Assembly: GCA_021799355.1 (NCBI GenBank)
Contig: JAJZAQ010000007.1
Location: 1 to 64,000, forward strand
Length of the DNA stretch: 64,000 bases
From: Pseudomonadota bacterium
Lineage (GTDB): Bacteria > Pseudomonadota > Gammaproteobacteria > Burkholderiales > Burkholderiaceae_C
Direction: 5' to 3'
Below the pieces are notes generated by a model. The model had not been told where the DNA came from and made no database searches. It saw only the letters and a program-made list of their open reading frames with translations. Position numbers and translations under genes: made by a program. This document shows positions 56,901-64,000 of the stretch, piece after piece; the stretch's first letter is position 1, and the number at the start of each line of letters is the position of its first letter.

Positions 56901-59757
56901 CGGCGATGACGTCCAGGTTGTGCTCGATGACCAGCACGCTGTGCCCGCCGTCGAGCAGTTTGCGCAGCGCGCGCAACAGACGGGCGACGTCGTCGAAGTG
57001 CAGCCCGGTGGTCGGCTCGTCGACCAGGAAGAGAGTCCCTTTGCGTGCCAAACCACCGCGGGTTTTGCCCGCTTCGGCGAGAAAGCCGGCGAGTTTGAGC
57101 CGCTGCGCCTCGCCGCCGGACAGCGTCGGCGTCGGCTGTCCCAGCCGCAGGTAATCCAGGCCGACGTCGGCCAGCGCGCGCAGCGGCCGGGTGATGTCGG
57201 CGTGGGCGGAGAAACGCTGCAGCGCCTGCGCCACGGTGAGGTCGAGGACGTCGGCAATGGTCAGACCGTCGGCCTCGCCGGGAAGCGGCAGACGCAGTTC
57301 GAGGATTTCGGCGCGGTAACGCTTGCCGTTGCACTCCGGGCAGCGCAGGTAGACGTCGGAGAGGAACTGCATCTCGACGTGCTCGAAGCCCGACCCGCCG
57401 CATGCCGGGCAGCGACCGTCGCCGCTGTTGAAACTGAACGTGCCCGCGGTATAGCCACGCTCGCGCGCCTGCGGCAGCGCGGCGAACAGCGCACGCACGC
57501 CGTCGAATGCGCCGACGAAGCTCACCGGGTTGGATCGGGCGGTTTTGCCGATGGGCGACTGGTCGACCAGCACGACGTCGGCCAGTTGCTCGCTGCCCAG
57601 CAGCGCGTCGTGCTCGCCCGGCGGCGGCGCGGCCTTGCCCAGCGCGCGCGCCAGCGCGGGGTAGAGCACGTCGCCGACCAGGGTGGATTTGCCGCAGCCG
57701 GACACGCCGGTGACGGCAGTCAGCGCCCCCAGCGGAATGGCCACGTCGATCGACCGGAGGTTGTGCGCGCGCACGCCCTGCAGGATCAACCGCGGCGCGA
57801 GCAGGCTGCCGTCAGCGTCGCAGCGCAGCGCCCGGCGGCGCGGCAGTGCGCTGGCGGCCTGCTCCTGCCCACGCAGGTAACGCGCGGTGAGCGTGTCGGC
57901 CTGCAGCATGCGCTGCAGCGTGCCTTGGAACACGATCTGCCCACCGCGCTCGCCGGGGCCCGGGCCGAGTTCGAGCAGCCAGTCGGCGGTGCGCATGAGC
58001 TGTGGGTCGTGCTCGACGATGAGCAGCGAATTGCCCGCCTCGTTGAGCCGGCGCAACACGCCGCTCAAGCGGTCGAGGTCGCGCGGGTGCAGACCGATGG
58101 ACGGTTCGTCGAGCACGAACAGGGTCTGCGTCAGCGCCGTGCCCAGCGCCGTGGTCAGGTTGATGCGCTGCACCTCGCCGCCCGACAGCGTGCGCGACTG
58201 CCGGTCCAGCGTCAGGTAATCGAGGCCGACGTCGCCGAGAAAGCGCAGCCGCGAACGGATGTTGTCGAGCAGCATGCCGCTGGCCGCCGCGGCCAGATCG
58301 GGCAGGTCCAGATCGGCAAACAGCTCGCGCAGCCGGCCGATGGGCAGGCCGTTGATGTCGTGCAGATTCAGCCCGGGCAGCGTCGCCAGCCTGTCCTCGC
58401 TCCACTGCACGCCGACAGGGCGAAAGCGCCGGTAGGCCTCGCCACCGTCGTCTGCCGGGCGCAGCGCGCGTTCGGCCTGCTGCGCCGAGCCGATGCGCCA
58501 GAGCAGCGCCTCGGTTTTCAGCCGTGCCCCGGCGCATGCCGGGCAGACGGTGTAGCTGCGGTACTTCGACAGCAGCACGCGCACGTGCATTTTGTAAGTA
58601 CGGCTTTCCAGCCAGTCGAAGTAACGGCGCACCCCGTAGAACTGCCGCTGCCAGTCGCCGCGCCAGTCCGGGTCACCGTCGATCACCCAGGCGCGCTCGC
58701 GGGCGGTCAGCTCGGCCCACGGCACGTCCAGCCGCACCCCGGCCTGCGGCGCGTAACGCTCCAGGTCGGTCTGGCATTCGGCAAAACTCGGCGTCTGCCA
58801 TGGCTTGACCGCGCCGCCACGCAGCGTTTTGCGCCCATCTGGGATGACCAGATCGAGATCGACTCCGATCACCCGGCCGAAACCGCGGCAGGTGTCGCAC
58901 GCCCCCACCGGCGAATTGAAGCTGAACAGCCCCGGGCTGGGATCGCGGTAGGTGATGTCGCAGTCTGCGCAATGCAACTCGGACGAGTAGTGCCAGCGCA
59001 GCGTCGGCGTGGTGTCACCGCCCAACCCGCGCACCTCGATGCGTCCACGGCCCAGGCGCAGCGCGGCTTCCACCGCGGCAGTCAGCCGCGCCGGGTCGTC
59101 GGTGGGCAGCCGCAGCCTGTCCTGCACCACGTCGAGCACCGTGCCCTGCGCCGTGCGGCGTTCGCCGAGAAGCCGGGTATAGCCCTGCGCGGCGAGCTGC
59201 TGCGTGATGTCTGCCACCGTCATCCCGGGCGGCACGGCGACGGCGAACACCACGGCGCAACGCAGCCCGCCGTCGTACCGCCGGGCGCGGCGCTGCACGT
59301 CGGCGGTGATGCTCGACGCCGAATCGCGCCGCACCGGCGCACCGCAGTTGCGGCAGTACAGCGTGGCCGCGCGGGCAAACAGCAGTTTGAGATGATCGGC
59401 CAGCTCGGTCATCGTGCCGACCGTCGAGCGCGATGTGCGTACCGGGTTGGTCTGGTCGATGGCGATGGCCGGGGGAATGCCGTCGATGCGGTCGGCCTGC
59501 GGCCGGTCCATGCGGTCGAGGAACTGGCGGGCGTATGGCGAGAAGGTTTCGACGTAGCGCCTCTGCCCCTCGGCGTACACAGTGTCGAACGCCAGCGAGC
59601 TCTTGCCCGAGCCTGACACACCGGTGACGACGACGATTTTGCCCAGCGGGATGCGCAAGTCGAGGTGTTTGAGGTTGTTCTGCCGCACGCCGTAAAGGGC
59701 GATCGCGGGTTCCTCGCCGGCCGGGGCTGCTGGATCGGAAGGGGGAGTCTGCGTCAT
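53962..59757 (-). CDS. uvrA: Excinuclease ABC subunit A, double-length form with four ATPase modules
   Basis: DNA-damage recognition ATPase of nucleotide excision repair. At 1931 aa it is about twice normal UvrA (about 940). It is two UvrA-like units in tandem: Walker A motifs at about residues 46 (GVSGSGKS), 683 (GVSGCGKS), 1083 (GVSGSGKS) and 1622 (GVSGSGKS), four [16 protein letters not shown] signatures, and zinc-finger CxxC pairs in each unit. A proline/alanine-rich linker joins them near residues 1000-1060. Both units keep intact catalytic motifs. I chose the ATG at 59757, 21 residues before the first conserved block; longer in-frame starts have no family support. Such long UvrA proteins are known in some Proteobacteria. 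Confidence 0.93.
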   Translation of the reverse strand: MTQTPPSDPAAPAGEEPAIALYGVRQNNLKHLDLRIPLGKIVVVTGVSGSGKSSLAFDTVYAEGQRRYVETFSPYARQFLDRMDRPQADRIDGIPPAIAIDQTNPVRTSRSTVGTMTELADHLKLLFARAATLYCRNCGAPVRRDSASSITADVQRRARRYDGGLRCAVVFAVAVPPGMTVADITQQLAAQGYTRLLGERRTAQGTVLDVVQDRLRLPTDDPARLTAAVEAALRLGRGRIEVRGLGGDTTPTLRWHYSSELHCADCDITYRDPSPGLFSFNSPVGACDTCRGFGRVIGVDLDLVIPDGRKTLRGGAVKPWQTPSFAECQTDLERYAPQAGVRLDVPWAELTARERAWVIDGDPDWRGDWQRQFYGVRRYFDWLESRTYKMHVRVLLSKYRSYTVCPACAGARLKTEALLWRIGSAQQAERALRPADDGGEAYRRFRPVGVQWSEDRLATLPGLNLHDINGLPIGRLRELFADLDLPDLAAAASGMLLDNIRSRLRFLGDVGLDYLTLDRQSRTLSGGEVQRINLTTALGTALTQTLFVLDEPSIGLHPRDLDRLSGVLRRLNEAGNSLLIVEHDPQLMRTADWLLELGPGPGERGGQIVFQGTLQRMLQADTLTARYLRGQEQAASALPRRRALRCDADGSLLAPRLILQGVRAHNLRSIDVAIPLGALTAVTGVSGCGKSTLVGDVLYPALARALGKAAPPPGEHDALLGSEQLADVVLVDQSPIGKTARSNPVSFVGAFDGVRALFAALPQARERGYTAGTFSFNSGDGRCPACGGSGFEHVEMQFLSDVYLRCPECNGKRYRAEILELRLPLPGEADGLTIADVLDLTVAQALQRFSAHADITRPLRALADVGLDYLRLGQPTPTLSGGEAQRLKLAGFLAEAGKTRGGLARKGTLFLVDEPTTGLHFDDVARLLRALRKLLDGGHSVLVIEHNLDVIAASDWVIDLGPEGGDAGGRVVFAGPPDALAGYAPSFTGRALAADAAWRRQQATPSPDASQAVATAYRPEPAANAALMLRAAEPDASDETVGPHLASALRAGKAGFIAIRQAREHNLRAVDVDIPRGQMTVITGVSGSGKSTLAFDVLFSEGQRRYLESINAYARQFVQPAPPPDVEAIVGIPPTVAIEQRTSRGGRKSTVGTLTEAYHFLRLIYAKCGTQYCPDCNIPIEPQSMEAIAAQLLRDWRGQRIGLLAPLVVQRKGYYTDLAVWARSMGYTHLRVDGGFVPTEPWPRLDRFKEHTIELPVGDITVRADNEEALRDLLRRTLALGKGVVLVLGPLDGLAAVMRGDPAAPPMHSRLLSTKRACPGCGRSFRELDPRQFSYNSPSGWCPTCFGTGEVLAGFDATQSGEEQAWLDAAEPAPAATGRAAAGAAGAECPACHGARLNRDSLAVRFRGESIAQLTARDVDDAAQWFARLELSPREADIARDALAEIRTRLEFLRQVGLGYLGLDRAAPTLSGGEAQRIRLAAQLGSNLRGVCYVLDEPTIGLHPRDNRILLDALAALKAKGNTLVVVEHDEDTMRRADWLIDIGPGAGRRGGQVVASGPLAQVLARSDTPTLRSLLAPMPWPLQPRPATTADSPAIHLRGAQRHNLRGIDVQFPRGRLTVVTGVSGSGKSTLARDVLLPALRQRIGGDPGALQGASGLDGWEGLDRVLEVDQTPIGKTPRSCAATYLGLWDGIRQLFANTEEARIRGYTASRFSFNTGAGRCPVCEGQGAVKVEMNFLPDVTVPCTECNGLRFNPDTLAVRLRGRNAGEVLQMEVDEAAEFFSAHRKLHHALRLLQDVGLGYLPLGQPSPFLSGGEAQRIKLVAELANPAARPTVYVLDEPTVGLHKTDVEKLIRVLHRLTDGGQTVIVIEHDLDLMANADWLIDLGPEGGQGGGRLVMQGPVSAFLRPGAPGHTAQALQAAWAQHACTAG

Positions 59758-59869
59758 GCGGCCACTATACCGACAGCGCCCGGGGCCGCACCGCCGCGGG
59801 GGCTCTCCGGGCGACTGCGCAATTGCACATTGACATGCGTCCACGCGGGTTTGTAGGGCGCGTGCTGTA

Positions 59870-61681
<1,812 letters not shown>

Positions 61682-61778
61682 CCATGCGGCAGTCCACCGC
61701 GTGCCCGCTGCGGCGGGCAGGTTGGCGATGCGGCAAACCGATACGATTGACGTTTCGCGCCGGCGTCTGGATTTGTGC

Positions 61779-62618
61779 ATGACTTCGATCTCCACCCCTT
61801 ACGAAGACCTGATGCGTCACGTCTTCACCCACGGCCAGGACAAGACCGACCGCACCGGTGTCGGCACGCGCAGCGTGTTCGGCCATCAGATGCGTTTCGA
61901 CCTGTCGGCCGGATTTCCGCTCATCACCACCAAGCGGGTGCACTTCAAAAGCGTCGCCTACGAGTTGCTGTGGTTTTTGCGCGGTGATTCCAACGTGCGC
62001 TGGCTGCAGGAGCACGGTGTGACCATCTGGGACGAATGGGCTGGGCCCGACGGCGAACTCGGACCGATCTACGGCGTGCAGTGGCGCTCGTGGCCGGCCC
62101 CCACGCCCGACGATCCACACCGCACCATCGACCAGATCAGCGAAGTGCTGCGGCAGCTGCGCACCCAGCCCGATTCGCGCCGCATCATCGTCAGCGCCTG
62201 GAACGTCGGCCAGATCGCCGAAATGGCCCTGCCGCCGTGCCACGCGTTGTTCCAGTTCTACGTCGCCCCGCCGCGCGCCGCGGGCGAACCGGGCCGGCTG
62301 AGCTGCCAGCTCTACCAGCGCAGCGCAGACATCTTTCTCGGCGTGCCGTTCAACATCGCCAGCTATGCGCTGCTCACGCTGATGATCGCGCAGCAAACCG
62401 ACCTGCTGCCGGGCGAATTCATCTGGACCGGGGGCGACTGCCATCTCTACAGCAACCATTTCGCCCAGGTGCAGGAGCAGCTCAGCCGCGCGCCCTACCC
62501 CTATCCCACGCTGGAATTCGCCCGCAGGCCGCCGACCCTGTTCGACTACACCTTCGACGACTTCGTGCTGAAAAACTACCAGCATCACCCGGCGATCAAG
62601 GCGCCGGTGGCGGTATGA
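61779..62618 (+). CDS. thyA: Thymidylate synthase
   Basis: Methylates dUMP to dTMP using methylene-tetrahydrofolate. The 279-aa protein has the catalytic C154 in [24 protein letters not shown], and NIASYALLT. Slightly longer than the 264-aa E. coli enzyme because of short inserts. The stop overlaps the folA start (ATGA), coupling synthase and folate recycling. Confidence 0.97.
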   Translation: MTSISTPYEDLMRHVFTHGQDKTDRTGVGTRSVFGHQMRFDLSAGFPLITTKRVHFKSVAYELLWFLRGDSNVRWLQEHGVTIWDEWAGPDGELGPIYGVQWRSWPAPTPDDPHRTIDQISEVLRQLRTQPDSRRIIVSAWNVGQIAEMALPPCHALFQFYVAPPRAAGEPGRLSCQLYQRSADIFLGVPFNIASYALLTLMIAQQTDLLPGEFIWTGGDCHLYSNHFAQVQEQLSRAPYPYPTLEFARRPPTLFDYTFDDFVLKNYQHHPAIKAPVAV

Positions 62619-63118
62619 CGCGGCTCATCCTCATCGCCGCCGTGGCGCGCAACGGCGTCATCGGTCGCGACGGGGGCATGCCGTGGCACCTGAGCGACGA
62701 TTTGCGCCGTTTCAAACAACTGACCCTCGGCCACCCCGTGCTCATGGGACGGCGCACCTGGGAATCGCTCGGCCGCGCCCTGCCCGGCCGGCGCAACATC
62801 GTCGTCAGCCGTCAGCCCCACTGGCACGCCGCAGGCGCCGAGCACGCCAGCTCGCTGGACGACGCGTTGCGCCTGGTGGCCGACGCGCCACAGGCTTTCG
62901 TCATCGGTGGCGCGCAGCTCTATGCCGACGCGCTGCCGCGGGCGGACGTGCTGGAGCTCACCGAAATCGACGCCGATGTGGACGGCGACACGCGCTTTCC
63001 CCCGTGGGATCGCAGCCGCTTCGTCCAAACCGCACGGCAGACGCACCACGCGCCGCAGGGGTGGGACTACCACTTCGTCACCTACACCGCCCGCCGCGAC
63101 GTCTCGCCCGCGGCATGA
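62615..63118 (+). CDS. folA: Dihydrofolate reductase
   Basis: Regenerates tetrahydrofolate from the dihydrofolate made by ThyA. The 167-aa protein has [25 protein letters not shown] (active-site acidic residue in SDDL), [13 protein letters not shown] and the [18 protein letters not shown]-site motif. Overlaps thyA and the following small membrane gene by 4 bases each. Confidence 0.96.
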   Translation: MTRLILIAAVARNGVIGRDGGMPWHLSDDLRRFKQLTLGHPVLMGRRTWESLGRALPGRRNIVVSRQPHWHAAGAEHASSLDDALRLVADAPQAFVIGGAQLYADALPRADVLELTEIDADVDGDTRFPPWDRSRFVQTARQTHHAPQGWDYHFVTYTARRDVSPAA

Positions 63119-63411
63119 CGGCGTGCGCCTTCTGGCTGCAGGGCGTGGCGGTGTGGGCGGGACTGCCTGCCACCCTGTTTGCGCTCTGGCTGCTGTTCGG
63201 CTTTCGCCTGTTCACCCGCTTCACCTGGAGCCTGCTGCTGCTGGGCCTGTGCGCACTGGCGCTGCAGCCGCTGGCCTGGGCCTGCCGCGGCTGGTCCGGG
63301 CAGGCGCTGCCGCTGCACTGGCCGCCCGGGCTCTGGGCGGCTGCCGGCGGCGTGGGCCTGCTGGCCTGCGCCACGCTGCTCTGGCGGCTGCACCGGCGCC
63401 GCGCCGGCTGA
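63115..63411 (+). CDS. Small hypothetical membrane protein
   Basis: A 98-aa protein with three predicted membrane helices (about 5-28, 34-55 and 70-90) and a basic C-terminus (RLHRRRAG). I recognise no family. Its ATG overlaps the folA stop codon (ATGA), the same coupling as between thyA and folA, which supports it as a real gene rather than a chance frame. No function can be proposed. Confidence 0.55.
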   Translation: MTACAFWLQGVAVWAGLPATLFALWLLFGFRLFTRFTWSLLLLGLCALALQPLAWACRGWSGQALPLHWPPGLWAAAGGVGLLACATLLWRLHRRRAG

Positions 63412-63430
63412 CGCCGCGGAGTAGTAGCCG

Positions 63431-64000
63431 TCAGCCCGGCTGGCGCCACGCCGGCTGGCGCTTGTCGATGAAGGCCTGTACGCCTTCGAGCGCGCAGGCG
63501 TCGAGCATATTGCACGTCATGGTTTGCGCCGCCAGCTGGTAGGCGGCATCGACTCCGGTTTCGACCTGGCGGTAGAACAGTTCCTTGCCCAGCCGCACCG
63601 CGGCAGCCGGTTTGTCCAGGATGCTGCGCACCAGCCGTTCGACCTCGGCGTCGAGTTCGCCGGCAGCGGCCACGCGGTTGACCAGCCCCCGCTGCTGCGC
63701 CGTGGCGGCGTCGATGAATTCGCCGGTCAGGAGCATTTCCATCGCCGGCTTGCGCAGCAGGTTGCGCGCCAGCGCCACGCCCGGGGTCGAACAGAACAGC
63801 CCGTAGTTCACCCCGGACACCGCGAACCGCGCATCGTGCGCCGCCACCGCCAGGTCGCAGCTGGCGACGAGCTGGCATCCGGCAGCGGTGGCGATGCCGT
63901 GCACCTGCGCGATCACCGGCTGCGGCAGCCGCATCAACCCGGTCATCACCTTGCTGCAGCGGCCAAACAGGCTCTGGTAATACGCCGCAGACGGCTGCGC
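63431..64000 (-). CDS. Enoyl-CoA hydratase/isomerase family protein, 5' end outside window
   Basis: Crotonase-fold enzyme of fatty-acid or amino-acid degradation. The visible 189 residues include the first oxyanion-hole segment QVHGIATAAGCQLVASCDLAVAA and the second region SGVNYGLFCSTPGVALARNL, then the C-terminal helices. The frame stays open to the last base (…YYQSLFGRCSKV before the first internal GTG/ATG), so the N-terminal part, about 70 residues, lies beyond the window. Substrate unknown. Confidence 0.85.
   Translation of the reverse strand, partial: AQPSAAYYQSLFGRCSKVMTGLMRLPQPVIAQVHGIATAAGCQLVASCDLAVAAHDARFAVSGVNYGLFCSTPGVALARNLLRKPAMEMLLTGEFIDAATAQQRGLVNRVAAAGELDAEVERLVRSILDKPAAAVRLGKELFYRQVETGVDAAYQLAAQTMTCNMLDACALEGVQAFIDKRQPAWRQPG

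Noticed and set aside
55486-59616. Open frame of about 1376 codons on the plus strand, opposite uvrA
   Set aside because: It is exactly antisense to a conserved gene and its translation is low-complexity R/A/G/Q-rich with no recognisable domain; a GC-rich codon shadow.

Overview
The window is a high-GC (roughly 65%) bacterial chromosome segment that reads as Betaproteobacteria, most likely Burkholderiales (Thiomonas or Comamonadaceae-like). I infer this from the gene orders mltG-tmk-holB-pilZ-tatD-ankyrin and clpS-clpA-icd, a very long UvrA with four ATPase modules, and a complete AioXSR/AioBA arsenite-oxidation locus. The species cannot be fixed from the sequence alone. No insertion sequence, integrase of a mobile element, prophage gene, rRNA or CRISPR array was seen. 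No stretch longer than about 260 bases lacks a gene or site. The many long open frames opposite or inside real genes are shadows of GC-rich codon use and are left out.

Layout. 0-6.3 kb: a periplasmic folding factor (ppiD), tRNA-His, an NsrR-type nitric-oxide regulator divergent from an iron-sulfur repair protein (ytfE fused to DUF2249), a TPR protein, and a msrB-selO pair. 6.4-11.3 kb: ogt, xerD, marC, a cyclic-nucleotide-domain protein, and a DUF455-qmcA-nfeD operon. 11.4-25.2 kb: a PLP amino-acid decarboxylase; the ankyrin-tatD-pilZ-holB-tmk-mltG operon (minus strand); ygfZ; a CoA-transferase/esterase pair; lrp and dadA; and an ftsH paralogue. 25.2-30.4 kb: a BMP-type nucleoside ABC importer operon. 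30.6-37.9 kb: the arsenite module. aioX-aioS-aioR (sensor, kinase, sigma-54 activator) run left, and aioB-aioA (Rieske and molybdopterin subunits) run right. Between them lie a near-consensus sigma-54 promoter and two related 16-bp inverted repeats that I propose as AioR sites. 37.9-49.5 kb: a detoxification and efflux stretch with a nitroreductase, a four-gene overlapping osmC/tolC/MFP/RND operon, a P-type ATPase, and a permease-thioredoxin-GlcG operon. 49.7-64 kb: housekeeping genes (clpA, clpS, icd, uvrA, an ABC exporter, thyA, folA) and the 3' part of an enoyl-CoA hydratase gene that runs off the end.

How it works together. Arsenite in the periplasm would be sensed by AioX, passed to AioS and AioR, and AioR with sigma-54 RNA polymerase would switch on aioBA. 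AioBA then oxidises As(III) to As(V) and passes electrons to a carrier that is not encoded here. The neighbouring efflux and redox genes suggest a wider metalloid-stress region, but that functional link is inference from proximity.
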